DNA of 64,000 nt from Membranipora membranacea (lineage: Eukaryota; Bryozoa; Gymnolaemata; Cheilostomatida; Membraniporidae): positions 30,256,001 to 30,320,000 of the forward strand of contig OU612065.1 in assembly GCA_914767715.1 (NCBI GenBank), in the 5' to 3' direction. Below the pieces are notes generated by a model. That model did no database searches, was not told where the DNA came from, and was given only the letters and a program-made list of their open reading frames with translations. The number at the start of each line of letters is the position of its first letter. Positions within the stretch are counted from its first letter, which is position 1. Position numbers and translations under genes: made by a program. Below, piece after piece: positions 30,635 to 41,100 of the stretch.

Positions 30635-31953
30635 CGGGTTGCACTCTCTGTGGGAGGTCTAATAATTACCTTCTCACAGGCAGCAGTCAGCTTCTGCTTA
30701 TGTTTACTTTTCAATCTGGATGGCAGTCTGGTGCGTTCAGGTCAGCAGGTGAACTAAACAGTCTAAGACAATGCTTTCGGTACATGCGAAGGCTATATTT
30801 GGTCTGAAAAGGCTATTTATAGAATCATTAGCTGCTGCAGAAGAATGGTGTGCATACTTCGCTGGTATATATAAATACATAAATAATACACACACACCCT
30901 CACCTGAATAGGGCCTCTTATTCTCCTTTTTAACACAGTACCTCGGTAATTAAATACTATTGTAATGAGTTATTGGATCAATTATGATAATTGAGTTACG
31001 TTCCTATAAGCTGTTTACTCTTATTATTGTGGTCTAATCTATTTCCAATCACACATTGCTGCCATGCGCTGCCTCGGGCAGTGATGAGGTTTAAATCTTA
31101 ACTCATATCTATAAGATTTCTCAGTTGAGTTATCAAGACCTGCCTAGCACAACGTAACTGAGTTACTGTAAGTTTTATCTTTTCTTCTGTTTTGATGAAT
31201 CATTTGTGGATTTGCTTAGACCGTTGCTATCTGCTAGATCAGATTTTAGTTGTTGTTGTTGCTGTTGTTGTCGATTGCTGATCAGGAATTTAAGGATTGT
31301 TAAGAGTGATAGTTGTCGGTTCTCTTCTGTAAACATAACCACTTGTAAGGAAAAAGTATGCAGGCAATACTGGTAATCTTGATAAATAATGCCAAGGCAC
31401 TAGGGCAGTTATTTATCTCAATCTGATCTATTTTTATATTAAGAGAGGTGAATGACTGCAGAAAACCTTTGATGGCTTCAAAATATACACCTCACCTGCA
31501 TACTTATATCATAAGAATTTAGGGATTCTTTGCTCACCTTTTTTTTTAAAGTTAATTAAAGCACCATCCACTGGTTTATTTTTTTGCGAGTTTTACACAA
31601 GAACTCTCATGTTTGTAAGTTTGATGCTATTTTTAAATCGATCAGTCATTATTTGATTGAAGAGAGTCAAGAACCTGTCCATTTCAGCTGTGGGTAGGTC
31701 AGTGGGGTTTTTTACCGTCCCAATAGTTTACGTTTATAAGAGTAATCACCTTGAGCTGGCAAGATTCTTTATTAGGTTAGGAGAAATGTCCTTGCCACAA
31801 TTCTCACTATAAATGAGGTTTGGTAATGTGATATGGCGGTACAATTGGTGGTGTTGCATAAGGTATGTACCTTATAGGAGTTTAATTTAGCTAGAGTTTA
31901 ATTTCGCTATCTGGACTTGGTACTAAATTTCGCTAGTAGGCTTACTAGAGAAA

Positions 31954-32241
31954 GTGCAGAGATACGCTACATGCATGATGATGCCACACATAGAGCACTA
32001 TGACGATAGACTGACCAAGCTAGCCTTACCCTATATATCCGACTTCTTAATGTCTCTATGCAGCGAACACTTTTTAAAAATTTCAACCGATAATACCCAT
32101 CCGCTGAACAATAGAATCAGACCTAACACTCAAAGAAAATCCGCCCGTAAAGCAGTAATCGACAAATACCGGCCCAGCAAATGCCGCACTGTAAAACGGC
32201 AGAACGGCTTTTTTGAATTCTATATGAGATTTTTCAACTAG
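31954..32241 (+). pseudogene. Non-LTR retrotransposon C-terminal fragment
   Basis: A 95-codon frame of the type found at the end of LINE ORF2 proteins: YDDRLTKLALPYISDF, LMSLCSEHFLKI, HPLN and a basic Arg/Lys-rich end (RKSARKAVIDKYRPSKCRTV). A short AT-rich 3' UTR ending in ACATCAA repeats follows. The catalytic core is absent. The clade cannot be decided. Confidence 0.5.
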
Positions 32242-32317
32242 TGCAATATTTTTCCATCAATTTTTATGTAAACATTTCAATTTTGTCAACCTAAATAAAC
32301 AAACATCAAACATCAAA

Positions 32318-32402
32318 TGTCTGAGCTGGGATTCGAACCCAGGGCATAACTCTCCATCTGATTGCAAGGCAGACACTTAGACCGCTACACCACACAACCC
32401 TG
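32318..32402 (-). mobile_element. tRNA-like SINE head (class II tRNA type)
   Basis: On the minus strand an A box (GGTGTAGCGGTCTAAG) and a perfect B box (GGGTTCGAATCCC) are separated by an anticodon-like CTTGCAA loop and a long variable region, as in Leu/Ser tRNAs. The ends do not pair into an acceptor stem, so a SINE or tRNA relic is likelier than a functional tRNA. Confidence 0.6.
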
Positions 32403-34314
32403 CTTGTGTAGATAGGGTGTATTCCTGAATAATTGTACATTGTTTATGAAACTATGGTGAGTGAGTTTAATTTAAGATACACTAAATTTCGCTACTTAGG
32501 CAACAACCGAAAAGCGAATCCTAAATGCCGCGAAAACTAAACTCCTATAGGGTATGTAACGTATGTATGTGCGATATGGTGTGTATTTAGGTTAAGTATG
32601 TTCAATATACTTGTATAGTATGTGCATAGTTGATGGTTGATAGTATGATGGTATGTACATATGTAAGTAGGGTATGAATATATGGTCTATGTAATGTACG
32701 TATGATGGTATGGTGGAATGATGGTAGTATACTGCTCTTGTTGTTTGGTTTGTTGAACAGCACATGTACATACATGTACATACCAAATTAATGTACACTG
32801 TTCAGCAAGGTATGCATTAGTTATGTTTTTATAGCTGTGTATGATTTAACAGTTTGAGATATGATATCAAGGTGTAGAGTTAGTTCATTGGCATGATTAT
32901 TGATTCATAACTGGTAATGATAGTCTTATAGACTGTAAATATATCATTTCAGATGTTTCACTTTGCTGCCAAAGCTGACTGACCTCTTATGAAATCTATT
33001 CTGCCGAAATTCTCATAATTTCTGGAGAATTTCGACACCTCCTTTCCAAGCATAACAATCTATAATTCCGTCATCATTATTAAAAATGGCAGATTTATTA
33101 ATGTGTGCAATAAAAATAAGTGCAGTGGCTTAGGTATTGTCTATTTTAGGCAGAGTTTAGACTAAATCTTGCTACAAGTTTATATTCTTATACAAAAGCA
33201 CCCATAGTGAGCTAGGGTATAAGACCGTCGTGATAACTGATTTATTCTGTGTTTTTACTTTATGGCGCTGCTGGCCATAGAGTAAGCTTTTAATGTAAGC
33301 CCATCAACCTAATTGGTTCAGAAGCTCTTGTAATAGATTTCATTTATGGTTACAATAAGTCCCATGGGTTTTAAGTTTAGCTGCTGTCAGACTGTTAGAC
33401 TGTTAGACGTAACATACATAAGGTTTTATAAATTTCTATTCAAGCATTTTTGTAGATTTTACGTTAGGAGTATCACGTACATTTATTTCACAGCTAAGAG
33501 GTTCTCTATCGTTGTGTCCTGTCTGGTACGTGCGGTTCGTTTTTACTCTCGAGTTGAAGGACTGTTCAGTTACTAATTTAATTACTCAGACGTACTCGCT
33601 CTCTCCTTGACAGCATAGATGTTTTTTTCTACTGTATGGTCACGTTGTGAGGTTGTGCTCAGCGTTAAGAGGGTGAAGAAGGGGTACAATTTAATAGTCA
33701 AAGGGTCTTGCTAATTGTTTTCGTCTTATTTGAATCTGGAAGTTGGTGTTTGTTATGTATTAATGTCAGATCACTCAAGCTTGTTGCTGAATTTGATTCT
33801 GTTTCTAAAGTGAAAAAACTTGTGTAGGTGCATAGCTGCCTGTTTAGATTTTACTTGAGTATGTAAAGCTTTAAAAAGAGGAAGTTTGAGGCATTCTTGA
33901 GCTGTTGAAAGTTAAGCTTAGCCACTCTTCAAATGAGCAATCAGTCTTGACAGTGCTGCATTCATTGATTATTCATGTGCATCGAACGTTTATCTTGGGT
34001 GATTAGTCAATTATTTATAAATCCATAATTGCCTGATATCACGATGACGGTTTATTGACAATGATTGGAGATGACTGCTTCTGTAGACATCTAAGCGGTC
34101 TGACTGGGTGTAGTCACGTTAGGCTTAGGTTAAATTTTACGTATTCTTTTATAATTCAATCTTGAAATGTAAACAAAACAAAGTTGTTTACCAAGTAAAT
34201 GATAGCTTATTGTTTACTGTTCACAAAGTTTTTTGGCAGCGCATTTATTTAAATCTTATATTTTATCAGGTGCTGCCTAGCTGGTGTTGGTGATTACATT
34301 GCTGCTTGCCAGAT

Positions 34315-35910
34315 ATGAGTGGCGATACAGGCCAACAGGTGGGGATAATTACTGATATTCAGCTTTCAACTATGGCTACTACACAGGCTCAACAGATGAA
34401 TCATGCAGTATACAGAGTACCTACCACAGCAGTAGGTCTGCTTAACATCACAGCGCTTGACGATCCTCCAGGATCCCTGCAACTCATCCACTCGGAGGGG
34501 ATAACAGCAGTCATCGTATCCCTGATGTCAATATTGACTATCGGTACTATACTTGGAAATTCTCTAGTCATTCTTGCTGTTCTTCAAGTTTACAAACTGA
34601 GAACTCCCTCAAACTACCTAATACTTAGTCTAGCAGTATCTGACTTTCTAGTTGGGTTGATTGTGATGCCGCTGGCTATGCTACCAGAAATCCTCCAAGC
34701 ATGGCCTCTCGGCGTGAAAGCCTGTATTCTCTATACAACATCAGACGTTCTGTTGTGTACAGCTTCCATATTAACGCTGATGATGATCTCCATAGATAGG
34801 TATCTCATAATCAGTAAACCTTTTAAGTACCAGCGATATCGGACAGCCAAACTAATGTGTCTCTACATCACTATAGCCTGGTCTGTGAGTCTGCTAATCA
34901 GCGTCACACCGATATTCTTCAACTGGTTACCTGAAACTGGGCCCGATGGAAACCTCTGTAAAGTCAACCAGAAGATGGAATATCAAATGTATGCAACATT
35001 CGGATCTTTTTACGTTCCGATTATAGTCATGTTTTGTGTATATGGTAAGATATTCTACATCGCTTGGAGAATATCAAAAGTAGAGAAGAAAAACCATCCT
35101 CGTGCAAACGATCAGCCACCAAGAACGCCATCCTTCCATAGCTCCAGTAACAGTTCTCCAATGCCAGAATGTAAACATGATCATAATAGTAATAAGAAAA
35201 ATAAGAGGCGAGAGGCTTTACCTGATAAGCTGGCAGGTGTCAGCACCATGGCAGTAAGCTCTAACCTCTCATTACCGCTGGATCACAAAGTAATCGATGA
35301 TACAATACTCGAGGATGAATCGTCTTTAGATCAGCCGCCCGGTGAACGAGACTGGCTTCGTAAAACAGAACATCATAATAGTCATCATCATCATCACCAT
35401 CATCATCATTATGGCAATAATAATCATAGTAATAATAATCACCTCACTCCAGAACATCACAATCACAGACACGGCTCCTTGGGTCTCAAAAAACTCTCCA
35501 TTGTAACGATAACTTCCGTCAAAAAATTCCTCACCCGCCGAAAACATAAAGGCAATACTCATGCAATAAAGACTTTAGGCATTATTATGGGTTTGTTTAC
35601 AGCATGCTGGCTTCCATTTTTCTTACTAGCTGTAGCAACTCCATTATATTGTTATTTTCAAACGGCTCCAGTCTGTAACCATGGATTACCAGGCTGGATT
35701 TTTAGCGCTACCCTCTGGCTTGGATATGCCAACTCGTGTTTTAATCCTCTCATATATGCCAGATTTAACAGGGAGTTCAGAACTCCATTTAGAGAAATTA
35801 TGTGCTTCCGGTGTCATAAGATTAACGAGTCAGTGAGACATACAGACTATTTATATCAGTACGGCGATCCTGATCAAGACCATCATAACTCCTCACATCA
35901 CCATCTGTGA
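34315..35910 (+). CDS. Intronless class A GPCR, biogenic-amine type, His-rich loop
   Basis: 531 aa from ATG at 34315; an in-frame stop at 34291 rules out a longer start. The seven-helix core is clear: GNSLVIL (TM1), LSLAVSDFLVGLIVMP (TM2), Cys137 before TM3, Asp144 at the amine-binding position 3.32, Asp161-Arg-Tyr (DRY), FYVPIIVM (TM5), ACWLPFFLLA (TM6) and LGYANSCFNPLIYA (TM7) followed by helix 8. Asp3.32, Ser5.46 and Tyr7.43 with the CWxPFF motif fit serotonin, dopamine, octopamine or histamine-type receptors; the ligand cannot be chosen from sequence. The third intracellular loop is ~160 aa with nine consecutive His (residues 357-365) in an Asn/His-rich stretch, and the C-tail is His-rich too. 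It is a plasma-membrane receptor. The single-exon structure contrasts with its neighbours. Confidence 0.93.
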   Translation: MSGDTGQQVGIITDIQLSTMATTQAQQMNHAVYRVPTTAVGLLNITALDDPPGSLQLIHSEGITAVIVSLMSILTIGTILGNSLVILAVLQVYKLRTPSNYLILSLAVSDFLVGLIVMPLAMLPEILQAWPLGVKACILYTTSDVLLCTASILTLMMISIDRYLIISKPFKYQRYRTAKLMCLYITIAWSVSLLISVTPIFFNWLPETGPDGNLCKVNQKMEYQMYATFGSFYVPIIVMFCVYGKIFYIAWRISKVEKKNHPRANDQPPRTPSFHSSSNSSPMPECKHDHNSNKKNKRREALPDKLAGVSTMAVSSNLSLPLDHKVIDDTILEDESSLDQPPGERDWLRKTEHHNSHHHHHHHHHYGNNNHSNNNHLTPEHHNHRHGSLGLKKLSIVTITSVKKFLTRRKHKGNTHAIKTLGIIMGLFTACWLPFFLLAVATPLYCYFQTAPVCNHGLPGWIFSATLWLGYANSCFNPLIYARFNREFRTPFREIMCFRCHKINESVRHTDYLYQYGDPDQDHHNSSHHHL

Positions 35911-38020
35911 TTGTCTCCCCCGTCCCCAAAGCCTCCTCGTAAAACAGCTCGCAGAGAGCCAGCTGCTGACGTCTGAGGGGCTAAGGTGAAGGCCAATTTT
36001 CTCTATGCACCAATCTCTCCACAGTTGGTTTTATTTTCAAAGCTTATAATGATATTCGTTGGATATCTTTGAATTATCATCTCTCCCAATCTTGCCATAT
36101 TAGAAGGTTAATGTCATATTGCCATGTCTTTTCTCTCAAACTGCTGTTTTTTCATCTTGTAGGGAGAAATAAAACAAAGTTCTGAGTAAATGAAAGCCTA
36201 AAATGGTTTGGGATAATAAAGCATTATTTTAAGGAAAATTTTACGCTATTGATATACGCTATAAATAAATAAATAATTGTAAGTAAGTAAGTGCATATTT
36301 ATCTGCTTTAAAAATGTTGTTCATGATGGAGAGTAGTCTCCCTTTGTCTGTGAGACAATAACTCCTGTAGATTCACAAAAAACAAGCAAATTTCTAAAGC
36401 GGACTTTAATTGACAGTGATCAGCTTTAAGTTATATTGAGCAGGGAGGTATTGCAGATTGCACAAAAACAAAGATAAATGTCTGATTGGTCTACTCAAAG
36501 GTATAAAAAATCAAAGAGTTAAATCACTGTAAAAGTAAGATTTCCTGCTGTTGTTACAAGAAGCTTTATGTTTGTGAAATTGAATCCGTAGCTACATCAA
36601 ATTGAAACATATTTGTTCCTCAATTACTTAGTATAGAGTTTCAGTGCGGATGCCAGGAATATTTTATAAAATATTCTTCAAATTATCCAACTAGTCATCC
36701 GATGATTTTACAACAGCTCTACCTCATGCCTTACTTGGCTACATGATGATTTCATGTGGAGTTGGTGCGCAGCCTGGCTAAGAGGCATCGATCTCTATGT
36801 TAGATATTTCAAATTTGTTAAATCAACTAAATGCCTCTCATCCATATACAACTAACCTGATGCAAACATACTTATGGCTGCAATGCTGCACTGCGACCAG
36901 AACCTATCACATTGGGTTTAATCGGGACCACAGACTGAAGTGACAATAATTTATGTAACATTTGTATAATGACTTGACACAGTGTTTGGTGTGGAGAGCT
37001 GTTTATGTGCTCATTTGCATCGAACTATTGCAGCAAGAGGCAAACAAATGAGGTATTTCTCGGGGTATTGGCTTATATTACTTTGGGATGGGACACTGCG
37101 GTTCTCCCCAACCCAACAATTAACCTGTGGCTGATAACAGAAATATCCCAAAAAAAAGATTTGCTGCATGATTTCCTAATGAAAGGAACATGGCGGAATA
37201 CTCCTTTTCTTTTTAACTAAATAAGACAAAGGAGCTTAGATATTTGCTTTATACAATCAGGGAGGGTGGGATATACCTCCCTGGTACCACCAATGCCCTA
37301 TTTCTTTATGTTGAGTGAAATGGAGTTGCCTGTTCATTGTGCAAAGCAAGACAACTTCTCACTAAGTAATCGTCAATTTATCAATTTTTTGGTTGCAAAA
37401 AGCATGATTTTCTCAAATAAACGTCATAAGACGGTTGCTGAAGTAAATTTTCTGTATCGGGTAGTTTGAATTGAATGCTGTAGCGCGCCTGTCTCCCAAC
37501 AACCTCAGCCCAACCCCTCCCCCAACACAGCACGGTTAGACATCGCATTCTAGGGACAGGCCAGTCATATGCGGCACATACAGTGGATCTTGTACATTTC
37601 TCTACATGTTTCACTGATAGGTTTACATTCTAAGATCATGACTGCTATCCATATGAGCTGTAACTCAATCTACAATATGCAAAGCAACACTGGGTCATCT
37701 CAAATATTCTTTGATCCATTCTGAAACATGACACCTGGAAAACAATCATGACTAGCAGGGAAAAACAGGACATATAAGTGTTATGCACGCACGCAGCTTT
37801 ATTGCTTATAAGGATGTTGGGCTAATAAAAGGCTAGCGATGATAGTGGCAATTCAGATTAATATATCATTGCTCGCATTCTACACACATGTGACCCTTCA
37901 CCCCAAAATGAATATATTTATATTTATGTGGTTGATGAATTGTCATCGTCATCATGATCAGTGGTTTAATATAAAGCAGTAGATTGATGGAAGCCATCCC
38001 CCTAATCTAAGTAAGCGTTG
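35911..38020. other. GPCR 3' UTR and intergenic DNA
   Basis: AATAAA signals at 36168-36173 and 36215-36220 are likely GPCR polyadenylation sites. The remainder up to the SLC22 gene A promoter shows no exon or known repeat. Confidence 0.5.
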
Positions 38021-38024
38021 ATGT

Positions 38025-38055
38025 TATATAAGGTGTGAAACAAGATCAGTGTTAC
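38025..38055 (+). promoter_or_regulatory. Core promoter candidate, SLC22 gene A
   Basis: TATATAAGG at 38025-38033 lies 23 bases before the A of an initiator-like TCAGTGT (38046-38052), about 105 bases upstream of the ATG. The sequence ATCAGTGTTACT recurs at the same place in genes B and C, which supports a duplicated promoter. Confidence 0.55.
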
Positions 38056-38153
38056 TATTCAGTGAAAACAGCTCAAAACAAAACAAGCTCAGTGAATTAC
38101 GCTTCAAATTAATAACAGTAAAGGAATATCCATAACACTAAAAGAGGATAACT

Positions 38154-41100
38154 ATGGATGATGACGGTATCTCGGATGAGATCAACAACATTCTGGTTGA
38201 TGTCGGTAAACCTGGAAAGTACCAGTTGATCACTTTCTTTTGGACATTTCTGCTCAACACCATCACACAGAGTCCTACCCTCATGGTGCCTTTCACACAA
38301 GGCGACATGAATTTTAGGTGAGCCAATCGTGTTTTTGCTTGTATTATTGTTGTAATGTGTAACCAAGCACACTGCGAGTGGTCGCAATCTCAGAGGATTA
38401 CCAGCATGTATAGAAGTAAAACTGGCTCCTCTGATGATCAGCTTACATTCAAATTTGGTAACCTTATGCCGTGCGAATCGTTTATACTCGGATATGGTGA
38501 CCTCTGGTTATACCTCCAAAAATAACCTGACAATGTTTTGTGAGTACAATGCAAACCTGCAAGATTATTCTTATGTGTTTCTTGTCATTCGAAAAATACA
38601 ACATAAGGCAAGAAAACATTTCTTTTTTTTCGTTCATTGTTTATTTCATGATAATACAACTTAGGGTGTTCTGGTGTCCTATAAAACTATGCAGGATCTC
38701 AGGAATCTCATTTGCTTGTTCAGTTTCACCTTAACAATAATAACAGAGGCAAGAGACTACGATATGAGCTACTCTTACTTTCATATCCTCCTGGGATAAC
38801 AATGAGCCCGTCATTTGAAATCTGCGAAGCTCATAGGTTTTGAAAATGAATCAACCACCATAGAGGCGTAAATTTAGCCACATTTTTTTTTGCTAGTTAG
38901 GGGATACTTAGTGTAGGCTAGCAATAATTTGCGCTTGCTAAGATACAAAATGATATAAAGAAGCTTGCCATAGATTTTGCCATTTCATATCTTTGCATAA
39001 AAAGGTGAGCTTTTCCTCCTAGGTGATTTGCCTATGAACAGCTATTATTATGCCAATCTTTAACCATAGATACTTCGCAACAAAAACTTTTCTCCTTTTT
39101 CCTCAGGTGTAGTCAGTCAGACTTTCCTGCAGAGACTTCAAACTTTAGCACTCCGTATGATCTGGACATCCCGTCGTGTTTCTCAAACACAACAGTGGAT
39201 GAATGTTCAGAGTTTGAGTTTGAAAAAGATATTTTCCAAAATACAATATCAAGTCAGGTGAGGCTCTTACATAACATCTGATGCTACCAAGTCTGCGTTT
39301 TATGATCTAGGGGCCAGGGTTAGAGGGGCGCGGGCATTGCGGGCCAATTTTGTTAGATTTTTAAAATGAGGAAAAGAGATAAAGACGCAATGCTGTTGCA
39401 TAAAATGTGATGCTACTTGGTATGTGATATACCGGACGGACGGGGGGGGGGGGAACGAGGGGGTAATGTAACAGCTCAAGTAGTCGTTGAACGCCCAGCA
39501 TAAGTGGCTATTGACTGAGCTAAGAGTTGAATATTTGAATTTTTCACATAGTAATTGATGCTATGTAAAATTCTCTTGATCTCCAAGAGTTTGTCTATTC
39601 CTCACATAAAAAATCATTTTATGCCCTGCTTATAATAAGAAATAGGAATAGGAGGAAATATGAATTTAACCATGACATGGAGATTAATAAAAAGACATTA
39701 GAGATATGATTTGTAACTAAATGTCTTTCTTTATAGTTTAACTCGATCCTTGTTTAGTCGGCAAAACAATAAAATATCAATAACCTCCCCAGATGAGCTT
39801 TGCAACAAAATATATCTTCCTTTACAGTTTAACTTGATGATCCTATTGAGCAGACACCACAACAACAAAAAAAAACTAATAAAAACTAATAAAAAACTAA
39901 TAAAAACAAATAAAAACCAATAAAAAATGTCATACCGCAAAAACTGTACCAGAAGAGCTTTGAACTAAATGTATCTCTCCTTACAGTGTAACTTGTTGCG
40001 TTCCAGACCATTAAAATTTCCTATTTTTTCGTGTCACAACAACTAAAAAGTAATTAATATAACTTGTGACGCACCTAAGCTGACATAAATGACCATGTAA
40101 TGTAACAGTTAACGACTGCCTGTACAGAATGGAGTCTTCCAGAGTCTCTCAAATCTTCTCCCTTTATATTTTACAATGCAGCTCACCTCATAATTATATG
40201 AACCAAATATGAATGAATATGACCGATATGAATTTAGCAACTTAATATGTCTTCTTTTACAGTTTAACTTGGTATGCTCCAGAGCATCTCTTGTTATTGT
40301 GATCAACACACTGTTTGCAGCAATGGGAATCCCAGGTGGAATACTATGTGGTTGGTTATCTGACAGGTGAGTGGTTTGGATGACAAGTGCCAGGTTGCTG
40401 TTTTCATTATGGGAGGTCTTAAGAATGATTGCGTATTGTAGTGTCAGACATATTGCCAGGAATGTATTGTTATGGTTATTTTCCCAATATATAAAATCTT
40501 GTAGCTTAAACAACATTATTTCCATTTTCTGAAACTTTGCGTTCCCGCTTAACTCCTCAATATTTGGTTATTTAAAAGAATCCCATTATCACAACGTAAT
40601 TATCATTTTACGTTGTAGATTTGGACGGAAGAAAATGATAATTGTTCTTACGTTTGTCTGCGGAGTATTTGGTATTGCGAGTGCGTTTTCTGTGAATGTC
40701 ATAATGTACACAGTGTTGAGAACTATTATAGCTATACCAGTGACAGGCCTGTGGGATAGTACCTCTGCACTATGTGAGTAGTTGAGACAATCTTTAGAGT
40801 AATATTTTGAGGTATTTACCACAACTAACAAACTCAAAGCTGTGTAGCTAAACCTGGTGCCCATGCCAGGTGAGGCAACTCTAAATCTAGACCACTTCAG
40901 TTGTAACTCAATTAAGACAAATTCACCATAATCGTGCATTGATCTTTCCAAGCAGAGTGATGATAAAGTCTTTCGGAAGTTGTCTGCTTTGTGATAACTT
41001 CCTAGTCAAACGCCAATGGCCTGCAACCGAACTTAAGAGGCAAAGAGATGGTTTTGACTTTGAGTGATGTGACAGCAAGAATCTAGCTTCAAATTTCTCG

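Larger units (their letters stand above)
31870..32550. mobile_element. Composite repeat with short TIRs and 8-bp flanking duplication
   Basis: The ends read TTATAGGAGTTTA on the left and TAAACTCCTATAG-type complement on the right. GGTATGTA is repeated directly outside both ends (31862-31869 and 32551-32558). Inside are two direct copies of ACTAAATTTCGCTA, a LINE C-terminal ORF fragment and a tRNA-like SINE. It reads as a TIR element that received later insertions, or a chance nest of repeats. Confidence 0.5.
24606..34314. other. 9.7 kb gene-poor region
   Basis: Between the ERGIC1 stop and the GPCR start no gene of a known family was found. It holds the ERGIC1 3' UTR (a possible ATTAAA at 25632), three unidentified coding-like ORFs (27385-27531, 28010-28125, 29167-29523), a 120-bp palindromic transposon (28744-28863), a small TIR hairpin (30549-30634) and a composite repeat (31870-32550). 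It also has G or C homopolymers near 25737, 30361 and 30480, and GTATG-rich low-complexity DNA at about 32550-32800. It may also carry GPCR regulatory DNA and a 5' untranslated exon, since a TTTTATCAG acceptor precedes the GPCR at 34269. Confidence 0.5.

Noticed and set aside
32318..32402. Functional tRNA gene
   Set aside because: A and B boxes are good, but the acceptor-stem ends do not pair and it sits among retroelement remains.
32592..32798. 68-codon minus-strand frame
   Set aside because: Produced by GTATG-rich low-complexity DNA.
34306..34314. Upstream TTG as GPCR start
   Set aside because: Non-AUG and only three codons before a proper ATG at 34315; an in-frame stop lies at 34291.
35326..35562. 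Met-rich minus-strand frame
   Set aside because: Antisense of the polyhistidine codons of the GPCR.
40109..40525. 138-codon minus-strand frame
   Set aside because: Antisense over SLC22-A exon 3 and its intron; the exon is explained on the plus strand and the remainder is not protein-like.
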